DNA of 64,000 nucleotides, from assembly GCF_007747445.1 (NCBI RefSeq), contig NZ_CP036425.1, forward strand, positions 1,224,175 through 1,288,174. Direction: 5' to 3'. This DNA is from Poriferisphaera corsica (GTDB lineage Bacteria; Planctomycetota; Phycisphaerae; Phycisphaerales; Phycisphaeraceae). The notes beneath the pieces were generated by a model, which did not search any database, was not told the DNA's origin, and was given only the letters and a program-made list of their open reading frames with translations. How positions within the stretch are numbered: position 1 is the first letter of the stretch; each line of letters begins with the position of its first letter. The translations under genes and the position numbers were made by a program. Shown here piece by piece: positions 9,387-19,635 of this stretch.

Positions 9387-11297
9387 ATGGCAAAGACGAT
9401 TGGTATTGACCTTGGTACGACAAACTCGGTTGTAGCGGTAATGGAAGGTGGTTCGCCGAAGGTTTTAATTAACAGTAGCGGTAACCGAACGACGCCTTCG
9501 ATCGTGGCATTTACAGATAAAGGTGAGCGTTTGGTGGGGCAACCTGCGAAACACCAGCAGGTCACAAACCCGACGAACACAGTTTTCTCAGTGAAACGTT
9601 TCATGGGACGTCGCCACAGCGAAGTGCATAGCGAAGAGAAGATCGTGCCATATGGTATCACTGGCGGCGAAGGTGAGCTGGTGAAGGTTAAGGTGGGTGA
9701 TAAGGAATATACGCCTCAGGAAGTCAGTGCGATGATTCTGGGGAACTTGAAGAAGACGGCTGAGGATTATCTCGGTGAGAAGGTTGATAACGCAGTCATT
9801 ACGGTTCCTGCATATTTCAACGACTCACAGCGTCAGGCAACTAAAGAGGCGGGCGAGATTGCTGGCTTGAAGGTTGACCGAATTATCAACGAGCCTACAG
9901 CGGCAGCGCTTGCGTATGGCTTGGATAAGAAAGAAAACGAAAAGGTTGTTGTGTTTGACCTTGGTGGTGGTACTTTCGACGTATCGATCCTTGAAGTGGG
10001 TGATGGTGTTGTTGAAGTACTGTCAACGAATGGTGATACGCACCTTGGTGGTGATGACTGGGATCAGTGCTTGATTGATTATCTTGCGGATGAATTCAAG
10101 AAGCAGGAGGGTATTGACCTGCGTAATGATGCGATGGCGCTTCAGCGTTTGAAAGAAGCCGCTGAGAAAGCGAAATGTGAACTTTCGACAATGCAGGAAA
10201 CGACGGTGAACTTGCCGTTTATTACCGCGACGAACGAAGGGCCGAAGCACTTGCAGATCACGTTGACTCGTTCGAAATTCGAACAGGTTGCGGCTCCACT
10301 CTTTGATCGGATTAAAGAGCCTGTGATGAAGGCGCTTGCTGATGCGAAACTGAATGCTAGCGACATAAATGAAGTGGTCTTGGTTGGCGGTTCAACACGT
10401 ATTCCTAAGGTTGAAGAGATCGCAAAGGGTATCTTTGGCAAGGAACCAAATAAGACGGTGAACCCGGATGAGGTTGTGGCATTGGGTGCCGCGATCCAGG
10501 GTGGCGTCTTGCAAGGTGAGGTGAAGGATGTGTTGTTGCTCGATGTGACGCCGCTGACACTTGGAATTGAAACGATGGGTGGCGTGATGACGCCATTGAT
10601 TCCGCGTAATACGACAATTCCGACTAGTAAGAAGGAAGTGTTCTCGACGGCTGCAGACAATCAAACTGAAGTGACGATTCACGTACTTCAGGGGGAACGT
10701 GAGTTTGCAAATGATAATCGTACGCTTGGTCGCTTTAACTTGGCGGGTATTGCTTCAGCTCCGCGTGGTATGCCTCAAATTGAGGTGGAATTCTCACTGG
10801 ATGCGAACGGTATCTTGAATGTTGCTGCAACCGACAAGGGAACAGGTAAGAGCCAGAATATCGAGATTAGCGGTTCTTCAGGTTTGTCTGAAGACGAAGT
10901 GAGTAAGATGAAGGCGGATGCAGAATCGCATGCGGCCGATGACAAGAAAAAACGTGAGTTAGTAGATACACGGAACCAAGCGGATTCTGTTGTCTTCCAA
11001 ATGAAGCAGCAACTTGAAGAGCATGGCGATAAGGTTGATGCGGCTGTGCGTGGTAAGATTGAATCAGCGATCTCCAATGTCGAAGACAAAGTGAAGGGCG
11101 AAGATGTTGATGCAATCAAGGCTGCATTAGAAGAGCTGAACAAGGAATCTCAGGAACTTGGTAAGGCGATCTATGAATCTTCCGCTGCTCAAGGTCAGGC
11201 TGCTGACGGTACACCAAGTGGTGATGCGGGTGCTGCCGGTGGAGATGATAAGGGTGATGATGATGTGATCGACGCTGAGTATGAAGTGAAAGAGTAG
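9387..11297 (+). CDS. dnaK: Molecular chaperone DnaK (Hsp70)
   Basis: A full-length 636-residue Hsp70. The N-terminal ATPase domain begins [18 protein letters not shown]; further signatures are the phosphate-2 region [16 protein letters not shown] (about residue 193) and [12 protein letters not shown] (about residue 331). The substrate-binding domain follows ([13 protein letters not shown]) with a helical lid and a C-terminal EYEVKE-like end close to the usual [16 protein letters not shown] is well placed before ATG 9387. It stands alone: no grpE or dnaJ is next to it. It folds and refolds cytosolic proteins with DnaJ and GrpE encoded elsewhere. Confidence 0.99.
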   Translation: MAKTIGIDLGTTNSVVAVMEGGSPKVLINSSGNRTTPSIVAFTDKGERLVGQPAKHQQVTNPTNTVFSVKRFMGRRHSEVHSEEKIVPYGITGGEGELVKVKVGDKEYTPQEVSAMILGNLKKTAEDYLGEKVDNAVITVPAYFNDSQRQATKEAGEIAGLKVDRIINEPTAAALAYGLDKKENEKVVVFDLGGGTFDVSILEVGDGVVEVLSTNGDTHLGGDDWDQCLIDYLADEFKKQEGIDLRNDAMALQRLKEAAEKAKCELSTMQETTVNLPFITATNEGPKHLQITLTRSKFEQVAAPLFDRIKEPVMKALADAKLNASDINEVVLVGGSTRIPKVEEIAKGIFGKEPNKTVNPDEVVALGAAIQGGVLQGEVKDVLLLDVTPLTLGIETMGGVMTPLIPRNTTIPTSKKEVFSTAADNQTEVTIHVLQGEREFANDNRTLGRFNLAGIASAPRGMPQIEVEFSLDANGILNVAATDKGTGKSQNIEISGSSGLSEDEVSKMKADAESHAADDKKKRELVDTRNQADSVVFQMKQQLEEHGDKVDAAVRGKIESAISNVEDKVKGEDVDAIKAALEELNKESQELGKAIYESSAAQGQAADGTPSGDAGAAGGDDKGDDDVIDAEYEVKE

Positions 11298-11325
11298 CTC
11301 CATTGCTACTATTGTTTAAAGTTAA

Positions 11326-11357
11326 AAGCCCGTGAGCGGAAACGCTTACGGGTTTTT
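11326..11357 (+). terminator. Terminator of dnaK
   Basis: A 13-bp stem (11326-11338 and 11343-11355, two G-T wobbles) capped by a GAAA tetraloop and followed by a T run. Confidence 0.95.
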
Positions 11358-11411
11358 TATTGGTTATGTGGTAGTCAGGGAGTGTGAGAAGAGGTCGATA
11401 TTAAAGGATGT

Positions 11412-12833
11412 GTGGGCGTAGGATTGGTGGCGCGAGGTGATGTTTTGCACGAAGAGTCACGAGATATAAGTGGTAGCGGCAAGTTCGTTCGAGAAGAGAA
11501 CGATCAAGCGATCCGCACGCTGTTTGAGGGCGTACACCCAGCTCAGGTCGCGGATGAGCTATCGTTATTAAATGAACAAGATATTTGGTATGCGATGCGC
11601 GTGTTGGGGGTTGATAATGCGACACGTGTATTTCAGTATTTTGATGAGGATCTTCAGGTTCGATTGGCCAGTGGTGAGCATCGACGGATGATGGCGAAGA
11701 TGTTAGAGGAGATGGATCATGATGATCGTGCCGATTTGGTGAGTGAATTGGATGAAGATGTTAAAGATCGGTTGTTGCCGTTGGTGGCGCATGCAGAACG
11801 TGAAGATATCCGGCGACTGGCAAGCTATGGTGAAGGAACGACCGGTGCGATTATGAGTAGTGATTATGCTTCGGTGCGGCCGGGCATGACGGTGGAACAA
11901 ACAATACAAACACTGCGGCTGGAAGCGCCAGATCGCGAGACGATTTATTACGTTTATGTAATTGATGGTGTGAGGCATTTGGTTGGGTTTGTGGAGTTGA
12001 AGGATTTGATTCGTGCGAGACCGAATCAAAAAGTAGAAGATGTGATGAAGCGTGATGTGATTCATGTGACGGTGGGTACTGATCAGGAAGAGACTGCAAG
12101 AATGATCGGCAAGTATGACGTGATAGCACTACCTGTGGTGGATGCGCATCATGAGCTTGTCGGAATTGTGACATATGACGATGCGATCGATGTTATTAAA
12201 CAGGAACAAACGGAAGATTTTGAAAAGTTTATGGCAATTGGTGGAGAACATGAGGCGGGAACATATCTAAAAACGAATGCTTTTCGGCATTTTCATAAAC
12301 GGGTGTATTGGATTGTGGGGTTGGCTGCTGTTGAATTAGTGAGCGGATTGGTGATTCATAGTTATGAGGACGCGTTAACGACATTAGTGTTGCTTGCACT
12401 ATATATGCCGATGATTACGGATACGGGTGGAAATACGGGAAGTCAATCGGCAACGGTTGTGATACGGGCGTTAGCATTGGGCGAGATTCGTCCAAATTTT
12501 GTTGGATTGGTTAAGGTGTTTCGCAAAGAAATTATTGTGGCAGGGTTGATGGCAATAGTGCTGATGTTTTTAAGTTTTGGGAAAGTGTTGTTTTTATCAT
12601 ATAAGGCCGTGTTACCAGGGGAATTTACACTTTCAGGGATTGGCAGTGTGATCGCATTAGCGTTGGGTATACAGGTTCTTAGTGCAACCATGATTGGTGC
12701 GCTTTTGCCAATGATTGCTGCGAGATGCAAATTGGATCCAGCAGTAGTTGCAAGTCCCGCGCTGACGACCTTGGTCGATATTACAGGATTACTGATATAC
12801 TTCGGAACAGCACGAATGCTGCTTGGGGTTTAG
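11412..12833 (+). CDS. mgtE: Magnesium transporter MgtE
   Basis: A 473-residue protein with the full MgtE plan: a cytosolic N domain (about residues 30-135), two CBS domains (about 140-260) that sense magnesium, and about five transmembrane helices from residue 290. The family signature PMITDTGGNTGSQSATVVIR (about 336-355) is the pore-lining helix. MgtE is a homodimeric, magnesium-gated channel that admits Mg2+ (and Co2+). The start is uncertain: GTG 11412 gives the listed length, but TTG or GTG codons a few residues later would also fit. Its stop overlaps the end of the convergent kinase gene by four bases. Confidence 0.95.
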   Translation: MGVGLVARGDVLHEESRDISGSGKFVREENDQAIRTLFEGVHPAQVADELSLLNEQDIWYAMRVLGVDNATRVFQYFDEDLQVRLASGEHRRMMAKMLEEMDHDDRADLVSELDEDVKDRLLPLVAHAEREDIRRLASYGEGTTGAIMSSDYASVRPGMTVEQTIQTLRLEAPDRETIYYVYVIDGVRHLVGFVELKDLIRARPNQKVEDVMKRDVIHVTVGTDQEETARMIGKYDVIALPVVDAHHELVGIVTYDDAIDVIKQEQTEDFEKFMAIGGEHEAGTYLKTNAFRHFHKRVYWIVGLAAVELVSGLVIHSYEDALTTLVLLALYMPMITDTGGNTGSQSATVVIRALALGEIRPNFVGLVKVFRKEIIVAGLMAIVLMFLSFGKVLFLSYKAVLPGEFTLSGIGSVIALALGIQVLSATMIGALLPMIAARCKLDPAVVASPALTTLVDITGLLIYFGTARMLLGV

Positions 12834-13759
12834 TAAGCCGTTTTTGATCGGATAAATTGTTTGAGTTCTTCCTGTGTTGGGAGAGATGTTTGAGCGCCAA
12901 ACTTCAGGCATGCGAGTGCGCCTGCAGCGTTTGCATGTTTGACCGCAGCGGCAAGATTGTATGGCTTATTTTGCTGTGCAAGTTCCGTTGCAAGACAGGC
13001 AGTGAAAGCATCACCCGCAGCAGTGGTATCAATTGGCTTGATAGGATATGAAGGGATATGACACGATTGATTTGAGGCGTGAATATATGTGCCTTTATCA
13101 GACATTTTTGCAATGATCGTTTGGATGCCCATTTGTTTAAGGCAGGTGCATGCATTGATAGTTTGATCAAGTGTATCTGTTGGCAGGCCGGTAAGTGTGG
13201 CAAGCTCGGTTTCATTTGGGGAGATGAGATCGCAATGATTTAGTAATTCGAAGGGTATTTGGGTTGTAGCAGGGGCGGGGTCAAGTATGACTAGTGTGTT
13301 GCATGCTTTGGCGCGTTGCGCAGCTTCGATATTGATGTCGATAGGGGTTTCAAGTTGCAGTAGGAGTACGTCAGCATTTTTAAAGATAGCATCACTCTTG
13401 GGTAGCTTGATGTCTTCATTAGCGCCCATGCCAACCATAATTGCATTTTGTGCGGTATTTGTGTCGAGTGTAATGATAGCAGTACCTGATGATTTGTTGA
13501 TAGTCAAAAGATGAGTGCAATCGATTCTATTTTTGACAAGTCCGATGCGAAGTGTTTCCGCGAAAGCATCATTACCCACAGCACCCACAATGGAAACATT
13601 TGCACCAAGTCTTGCGGCAGCTACTGCTGCATTAGCGCCTTTACCCCCAGGTATAAATTCGATGCTGTCGATGAGTATTGTTTCGCCGGGTTTGGGGTGG
13701 CGATTAGTCGAGGCAACAACGTCCATGTTAATACTACCGACAACGAGAATATTTGACAT
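12830..13759 (-). CDS. rbsK: PfkB family carbohydrate kinase (ribokinase-like)
   Basis: A 309-residue sugar kinase. Ribokinase signatures are GSINMDVV at the start, GGKGANAAVAAARLGA (about residues 38-53) and the catalytic loop DTTAAGDAF (about residue 243; the Asp of GD is the base, and the usual DTTGAGD has Ala for Gly). It lies 98 bases downstream of rhaA on the same strand, so both are probably one transcription unit. Ribose phosphorylation is the default call; the operon context raises the possibility that it phosphorylates a product of rhamnose-type isomerisation. Confidence 0.85.
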   Translation of the reverse strand: MSNILVVGSINMDVVASTNRHPKPGETILIDSIEFIPGGKGANAAVAAARLGANVSIVGAVGNDAFAETLRIGLVKNRIDCTHLLTINKSSGTAIITLDTNTAQNAIMVGMGANEDIKLPKSDAIFKNADVLLLQLETPIDINIEAAQRAKACNTLVILDPAPATTQIPFELLNHCDLISPNETELATLTGLPTDTLDQTINACTCLKQMGIQTIIAKMSDKGTYIHASNQSCHIPSYPIKPIDTTAAGDAFTACLATELAQQNKPYNLAAAVKHANAAGALACLKFGAQTSLPTQEELKQFIRSKTAY

Positions 13760-13857
13760 AGGAAAGCTTTTCGAAGTAATAATCGATACAGTTTACGGAA
13801 GTTGTATACTGCAATGTTGCGTATTGTACACAAGGTGAAAGTTTTCGCTATGGCAAT

Positions 13858-15147
13858 TTACATCGCGACATCGTCTGTGCGTTTACTAAGAACATCATGT
13901 TCGTATTGTTTTACCTCTAACATCCAATCATTACGTGTAGGTACATCGTACTTTAAACAGTAGTAATCCCAAATTGCCCCAAGTGGAAGCATTTTAATTT
14001 CTTCGAGTAAAGCTAAGCGATTTGTATAATCAGCTTGATCTTCATAATTTTTGAGCAATGTAACTGGTTCTAAATGTGCGGCGAGTAGAGCTTTAATCAT
14101 ATTGCGAGTGCCAATAGTCCATGCCGCAATTCGATTTATGCTTGCATCAAAGAAATCTAAGCCGATGTGTATGCGATGTGCAAAATTGCCACGGACAATT
14201 GATTGAGCAATTGCATGGAGATCATCATTTAAAGTAATCACATGATCACTGTCCCACCGAACACCTCGGCTTACATGTAAAAGTATCTCATCGAGATACA
14301 GCATGGTAGAACTGACTTTGTCGGAGATTGTTTCGGTTGGGTGAAAATGACCAGCATCAAGGCAATAGAGTTTTTGGCGACTTATAGCATAACCCAAATA
14401 AAATTCATGTGAGCCGGTGACATAACTCTCTGACCCAATACCAAAGAGTTTGCTCTCAACGGAATCTAGGTTATGAGCTTTGTCGATCTTCTCTTGGAAA
14501 ATTGTATCGAGTGACAGCATGAGACGTTCTCTTGGGGCCATCCTGTCGTAAGGTGTATCTTTGTAGCCGTCAGGTATCCAGATGTTTGTAATGCAAGGCG
14601 AGTCTGTGGCTTTACCCATTGCCGCCCCTATATGTCGTGCAGCAACGCAATGTTCTATCCAGAAATTACGTATATTGGGATCTTGATTTGATAGTGTAAA
14701 TCCAGAATTCGAATGTTGATGCCCAAAGCAGCTTGGATTGAAATCTAAACCAATATTGTTGGCTTTAGCCCAGTCAATCCAACGCGAAAAATGTTCGGGT
14801 TGGATATTGTTTCTTTCGATTTTTTTACCACTAGATTCTAAATAAATAGCGTGTAAGTTTAATCGGTGTTTGCCGGGTAAAAGTTGATACACGAGATCCA
14901 GATCTTTACGCAGTTCATCAGCGTTCCGGGCTTTGCCAGGATAATGTCCGGTCACAGCGAGTCCACTACCTAGATTTTGGCCTTGATTTTCGAAGCCTGT
15001 GACATCATCCCCTTGCCAGCAGTGTAGTGATATCGAGATTTCCGATGTTTTCTGCATAGCGGAATCAATATTTATGCCTAGTGTGTCATACCGTTCTTTT
15101 GCTATTTCATATGTTTGCTCAATAGATTGTCTTTTTGGTGTTGGCAT
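13858..15147 (-). CDS. rhaA: L-rhamnose isomerase
   Basis: Converts L-rhamnose to L-rhamnulose in a metal-dependent (Mn2+) TIM-barrel enzyme. The signature [14 protein letters not shown] near the N-terminus matches known RhaA very closely, and [12 protein letters not shown]-type text ([17 protein letters not shown]) and [11 protein letters not shown] are the metal-site segments. The start at 15147 (MPTPKR...) is chosen because GGAG lies 5 bases upstream and gives 429 residues, close to the usual 419; the longer frame to 15228 has no family equivalent. It is divergent from the AraC regulator at 15345, which probably controls it. Confidence 0.95.
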   Translation of the reverse strand: MPTPKRQSIEQTYEIAKERYDTLGINIDSAMQKTSEISISLHCWQGDDVTGFENQGQNLGSGLAVTGHYPGKARNADELRKDLDLVYQLLPGKHRLNLHAIYLESSGKKIERNNIQPEHFSRWIDWAKANNIGLDFNPSCFGHQHSNSGFTLSNQDPNIRNFWIEHCVAARHIGAAMGKATDSPCITNIWIPDGYKDTPYDRMAPRERLMLSLDTIFQEKIDKAHNLDSVESKLFGIGSESYVTGSHEFYLGYAISRQKLYCLDAGHFHPTETISDKVSSTMLYLDEILLHVSRGVRWDSDHVITLNDDLHAIAQSIVRGNFAHRIHIGLDFFDASINRIAAWTIGTRNMIKALLAAHLEPVTLLKNYEDQADYTNRLALLEEIKMLPLGAIWDYYCLKYDVPTRNDWMLEVKQYEHDVLSKRTDDVAM

Positions 15148-15344
15148 AAGAACTCCAGTCTGAGAAAGTGATGATGAGACAATATCATAAAAGAAAGCAT
15201 GGTAGTTGTGTGCTGTAATTTGCGACATTTTAAAGTCATAAGTATAGACTAATATACTGTAATTTATTGCATATATATTTGATATAGATAATATAGATTA
15301 TTTAATTGCGCATAATACGACATAAATATGAGTGTGGATTTTCT
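15148..15344. promoter_or_regulatory. Divergent promoter region between rhaA and the AraC regulator
   Basis: Nearly 200 AT-rich bases between two divergently read genes. Likely to hold both promoters and the AraC-family binding site. TATA-like stretches at about 15260-15300 (e.g. ATATATTTGATATAGATAAT) are candidate -10 boxes, but no single pair of boxes stands out. Confidence 0.5.
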
Positions 15345-16280
15345 ATGAGTGACGATACAGGACATGTATATCTTCCAATCTCTGGTGAAGTGATGCGATT
15401 ACCACTTTATGTGATTGGTGTTGGTGCAGAGCAGGTAAAATCTAATACGATATACCCAACTAAATCGCATCCATTGTTGTACCAATTTTTATGGAAAACT
15501 GGTCGCGTGTTACCTGAATATCAGTTGTTGTATATTCAAAAAGGAAAGGGAGTTTTTGAGTCAAAATATACCGGACGGATTCAGTTAAATCGCGGATCTA
15601 TGGTGATGATTTATCCAGATCTTTGGCATCGATATAGACCAGATAAGCAAACTGGATGGAATGAGTTTTGGGTTTCAATTAATGGAGGTTTGTTACACGA
15701 TTTGCAAGCTGAAGGTGTATCATTGCCAGAAGCATGTCATAAACTGATTTCATCTTCGTATATGAATGAGGTAGAAAGCATATACAACGAAATTAGATAT
15801 TTAGCGATTAAATATCAACATCAATATCCTATAAATATGTTACCATTAATCATGCGTTTAATTGGTCATATGCTCGAAGCTAAAGATGATAATTCGGATC
15901 GTGTAAATCACGCAAAAGTACCTGAAAATGAATGGGGATGTAATGTTAAGGATCCAATTGTACAAGGTGCTGTTAAGGTCATATGGAATCATAGTCACAG
16001 GCAAATTAATGTGGCGCAAATTGCGGAATATTTGCCTGTAACAAGACGAACGTTGGAGCGAAAATTTCGAGAGGTAATGGGGCGGACGGTTTTGGAAGAA
16101 TTGACACGTTGTCGTTTTTTGCGTGCTAGTAGATTTTTGAAAGAAACGCATATGCCAGTGAAACAGATTGCATTGATTACTGGATTTAGTGGGTTAGGAC
16201 ATATGGACAGAGTTTTTATGCGCATAATTGGGCAATCGCCAACTATCTATCGGTCTGGCGAAGGTAATGCAGATATTTAG
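15345..16280 (+). CDS. AraC family transcriptional regulator
   Basis: A 311-residue regulator from ATG 15345; an in-frame TTG at 15306 would add 13 residues. The N-terminal 150 residues look like a cupin-type sugar-sensing domain (YILYIQKGKGVFE-like text, then GSMVMIYPDLWHRY). The C-terminal 100 residues hold two helix-turn-helix motifs: INVAQIAEYLPVTRRTLERK and MPVKQIALITGFSGLGHMDR, ending in the family's typical FxRxxGxSPxxYR. It faces rhaA and probably activates the rhamnose locus when sugar is bound. Confidence 0.92.
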   Translation: MSDDTGHVYLPISGEVMRLPLYVIGVGAEQVKSNTIYPTKSHPLLYQFLWKTGRVLPEYQLLYIQKGKGVFESKYTGRIQLNRGSMVMIYPDLWHRYRPDKQTGWNEFWVSINGGLLHDLQAEGVSLPEACHKLISSSYMNEVESIYNEIRYLAIKYQHQYPINMLPLIMRLIGHMLEAKDDNSDRVNHAKVPENEWGCNVKDPIVQGAVKVIWNHSHRQINVAQIAEYLPVTRRTLERKFREVMGRTVLEELTRCRFLRASRFLKETHMPVKQIALITGFSGLGHMDRVFMRIIGQSPTIYRSGEGNADI

Positions 16281-16296
16281 CCGTATATTTCGCTTG

Positions 16297-16326
16297 TTGT
16301 ACGTTGATGAAATGGCTTGCTATAAT
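16297..16326 (+). promoter_or_regulatory. Promoter of tRNA-Gly
   Basis: A -35 candidate TTGTAC (16297-16302), an 18-base spacer and a perfect -10 TATAAT (16321-16326) preceded by TGC, i.e. an extended -10. The tRNA begins 10 bases later. Confidence 0.7.
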
Positions 16327-16336
16327 GCAGTGTATT

Positions 16337-16409
<73 letters not shown>

Positions 16410-16435
16410 TTAAAGTCTGAGGACGACAGAATACG

Positions 16436-16468
16436 ACTACAGGTGACACATGTTGCCTGTAGTTTTTT
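16436..16468 (+). terminator. Terminator downstream of tRNA-Gly
   Basis: Stem ACTACAGG/CCTGTAGT (16436-16443 and 16456-16463) followed by TTTTT. Confidence 0.85.
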
Positions 16469-16469
16469 A

Positions 16470-17100
16470 TTTGTTTGACGTTACAAGAGTTAGGGCAAAG
16501 TGGTGGAGAGTATGTTTTGTGACTTGGAGAGACAGGCAATGACAAACACGCCTCTCCCAGCCTGAGTTACGTGCAAGGATTCGTACCCACATTGCTAATT
16601 TGGGGCCAGTTTTGGGGCTTCTCTTGCAAGCATTCGTACAAGCGCTGGAAACGGAAATGTTTATTCTTCATGCTTCTAAAATTGCATATAAATCAGTCTA
16701 GATCTATATCGGTTGCGGTTGTGGATCCGGATATAAAGACCTGTTTGAGTAAGGAGCTACGATGCTAGAAGCTAACTCAAAAATTCTAGAAATGTAATTT
16801 GGGGTCATAATCTAGAGGTTGTCTCTCCATTTTGTAGTCCCAAATTTCACATTTGTTTATTGATCAAGGCAATCATAATGTTTTTAGGATGGCTTCTAGG
16901 CACGCTTGCTCGCATTTTTAATCCGGCTTTGTTTGTGTTCAATAATGATTCATGCGCTAAATAGTTATGACGATATATAAATAATATTTAGTCTAGTAAT
17001 TTATGGAATATTGCTAGTGGGCAAGCTATATTAATTATTCGTGGTTAGTAAATGATAATCGTTTAATTTATAAATGGTAATGCTAAGAAAGGATCGGATT
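16470..17100. other. AT-rich region without recognised gene
   Basis: About 630 bases between the tRNA terminator and a small gene. No frame here shows family features, and base composition moves from host-like to clearly AT-rich at around 16.75 kb. This could be the left junction of the island. No repeat of the tRNA 3' end was found by eye. Confidence 0.4.
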
Positions 17101-17235
17101 ATGGCAAAAAGTTCTGGTGGAAAAAGCGGTGGCGGTGGTAAGAGTACTGGTAAATCAAGTGGCAACCCAAACTATCCAAGTACGACAGGGAAGCCATCGG
17201 GTGGAGGACGTGGAAATACTCCTAAAGGCAAGTAA
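17101..17235 (+). CDS. Small Gly/Ser/Lys-rich protein (44 residues)
   Basis: The frame opens MAKSSGGKSGGGGKS and ends in TPKGK; a good ribosome binding site (AAAGGA, 9 bases before the ATG) supports translation. The product is basic, disordered and almost free of hydrophobic residues apart from one NPNYPS segment. It lies about 430 bases before the helicase operon and in the same direction. It could be a small partner of that operon or an independent gene. No family is recognised. Confidence 0.55.
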   Translation: MAKSSGGKSGGGGKSTGKSSGNPNYPSTTGKPSGGGRGNTPKGK

Positions 17236-17488
17236 TCAAAATATAGGCATCATGTTTTCTTGAGTGGTGTATGATGCTTGTTTGTGTGAGTCTGCGTAGA
17301 TGTAATTTGTCTTCTTGCAACCATCTAACATCTGTTTTAGCTCTAAATTTGTTGGCCTAGCGTAAAGAGAAGTGTTCGAACTTCTTATCAAGTTGAATGT
17401 TTACTTAAGTTCTGTTGTAAGTATTGCATTATCAATTCTGTTGGAGAGCGTAAAAGTCAACATGAGTGATAATTTAGGTCTAGTGTAA

Positions 17489-17534
17489 AAAGCAAATCAA
17501 ACCTACCGGTTCAGCTGGTAGGTTTGATGGCTTT
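17489..17534 (+). terminator. Strong hairpin upstream of the defence operon
   Basis: A perfect 12-bp stem ATCAAACCTACC/GGTAGGTTTGAT (17496-17507 and 17517-17528), extended by AAAGC/GCTTT outside a small bulge. No long T run follows, so it may be a weak terminator of the small gene or a structured operator or leader for the operon beginning at 17670. Confidence 0.5.
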
Positions 17535-17669
17535 ACGCTTTGCGTTATGTAGGTTGATAGATACGCTATGGTAGTTATAGTTATGAGATTTTGCTCAATA
17601 CTTGCCGTTACATTAATATTATGATTACACCATTTTGACTAGTTGTGTCATGGCTTTACCGAGGGCGCT

Positions 17670-19625
17670 ATGGATATTACTTGCGAACAACGTGCTATTA
17701 TTCAGCAAGCAGAAACATCAAGGGCAATGATATTTGCAGGTCCAGGTACAGGTAAAACCGAAATTGTAGCCCGGCGACTAAATCATCTGCTGAAGGACTG
17801 TTCATTAAAACCATCCCAAATTTTAGTTTTATCGTTTTCTAGAGCTGCGGTGAAAGCTTTGGTTAAGCGTATTCAATTGCTGGGTAGCACAGATAGCGAC
17901 ATTATAGAAGATTTGCGGTATCTCTCTGTAAGAACATTTGATTCATGGAGTTTTCGAATTCTTCGCTTTTTGGGTAAAGACCCCAACGATCTTCTTCGTA
18001 ATGGGTTTGATAAGAATATATATGAATTAGTACAGGTTATGTCTGATAGCGGTGCAGACTTGTTGAGTAGTCAATGTGCCAAACAGTTTAAGAACATACG
18101 GCATATTATTGTTGACGAAGCACAAGATTTATCTGGAATACGAGCGGAACTGGTAAAAGAGTTACTTAAAATGCTTGTCTCTAAAAGTAAGCCTGAAAGC
18201 TGTGGATTTACACTTTTAGCAGATCCTAATCAATCAATATATGAATGGGCGTACCGGGAATCAAATGAAAACGGGCTTACTTCTACAGATCTATTTAAGT
18301 GGGCGAAATCTTATTACCAAGATTTGTTAAAAATATTTAAATTAAAAAAAAATCATCGTTCATCATCTAAGATTGCCAAATTTGTTCAAGAAATATCAGA
18401 TTGTATTGATGAATGCGAAACGAACAATGTGAGTCCGCTTCCACTCTTAGATGATATGTTTGCTGATTATATGGATGTAGATGATGGAAATATATTGCAT
18501 CAGCTACCAGATTCAAATGGAGCAAGCACCGCAATATTATGTAGAAGCAATTCTCAAATTATTAACACAGCAATAAAATTGCGAGATAACCAAGAAATAA
18601 ATGGCTTTACATTTAATGTTGGTACACCTCCCAAAAATTTGCCAATATGGATTGCGGCCTTACTGCATCCATTGGAAAGTGATGTTCTTACCCAAAGGCA
18701 ATTTTTTAGAATTGTCGAATGTTATGCTAAGCAACTATTGGGTGGCGAAATCGATAAGCATGCAACATGGCAAAAGTTACTCAGGTTTTCGCGTTTAAAT
18801 GAAGAAGGTAGATCTATCTCGATTAAACGTTTGGCTGAGCGGATAAATTGGCCTGACAGTTTGCCTGATGATGAGAATTTTGATCATAGCCCAGTAGTTG
18901 TTTCTACTGTACATCAAGTAAAAGGGCTGGAATTTGATAATGTCACATTGTTAAATTTCGCTAACAATACTGCGAATAAATTTCAAAATTCTTCAGAACT
19001 TGAAGAAAGTAGAATTCAGTTTGTTGCATTAAGTCGTGCCAGGTTTTCTGTAACACATTTTAATGATGATAATTTGGAAACAAATGATTTTTATAAGCAT
19101 AACTTTCAGCGTCGAACTCGTTCGCGATGGTATAGACGATTGCATTATAAAAAGTCGCATCATCATATTCTTGAAATAGGTCAAGAGGTTGATGTTTATA
19201 AAGAAAGTTTTGTTGATACGCAAGTTTTAGGTAATGCAGATAATGTTAAAAAGTTGCAGCAATTTCTTTTACATAACCATGAGAAAATAATAGGTTGTAA
19301 TATTGAGCTTGTAAGAACTAAACTGCCAGATACAGAAAATTGTTTTGTATATAATATTGTGTTGCAAGGCGATAGTGAATTCGGTGGCAAGGTGGTGGGG
19401 CAAACAACAGAACAATTAACTAAGGATATTCTACGATTGAAGAATAGTCGGCAAACGTTGCCTTATAAAATTTATGATCTTAAAGTGAACGCTATATCAA
19501 CTTTTGCTAGTACACATATCTTAGATTCTCACATACCTAAGCCATGGCAACAAAGTCATCTTTGGCTAGGTGTACAGATACATGGGTTTGGTAGTTTTTC
19601 TACATTTTGGTCAAAACGCAAGTAA
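17670..19625 (+). CDS. UvrD/Rep-like SF1 helicase of the DISARM-like operon
   Basis: A 651-residue helicase. Motifs in order: Walker A FAGPGTGKTEIVARRL (about residue 22), motif II IIVDEAQDLS (about 146), motif III LLADPNQSIYEWAY, motif IV KLKKNHRSS, motif V STVHQVKGLEFDNV (about 413) and motif VI QFVALSRAR (about 450). All SF1A landmarks are intact, so it should be an active ATPase and 3'-5' translocase. The C-terminal 180 residues after motif VI match nothing I know. The start at 17670 has GAGG 5 bases before it. It is the first of four genes spaced by 10, 23 and 23 bases. Known DISARM loci do not have a UvrD protein as a core part. Confidence 0.88.
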   Translation: MDITCEQRAIIQQAETSRAMIFAGPGTGKTEIVARRLNHLLKDCSLKPSQILVLSFSRAAVKALVKRIQLLGSTDSDIIEDLRYLSVRTFDSWSFRILRFLGKDPNDLLRNGFDKNIYELVQVMSDSGADLLSSQCAKQFKNIRHIIVDEAQDLSGIRAELVKELLKMLVSKSKPESCGFTLLADPNQSIYEWAYRESNENGLTSTDLFKWAKSYYQDLLKIFKLKKNHRSSSKIAKFVQEISDCIDECETNNVSPLPLLDDMFADYMDVDDGNILHQLPDSNGASTAILCRSNSQIINTAIKLRDNQEINGFTFNVGTPPKNLPIWIAALLHPLESDVLTQRQFFRIVECYAKQLLGGEIDKHATWQKLLRFSRLNEEGRSISIKRLAERINWPDSLPDDENFDHSPVVVSTVHQVKGLEFDNVTLLNFANNTANKFQNSSELEESRIQFVALSRARFSVTHFNDDNLETNDFYKHNFQRRTRSRWYRRLHYKKSHHHILEIGQEVDVYKESFVDTQVLGNADNVKKLQQFLLHNHEKIIGCNIELVRTKLPDTENCFVYNIVLQGDSEFGGKVVGQTTEQLTKDILRLKNSRQTLPYKIYDLKVNAISTFASTHILDSHIPKPWQQSHLWLGVQIHGFGSFSTFWSKRK

Positions 19626-19635
19626 TCGAGGGCAT

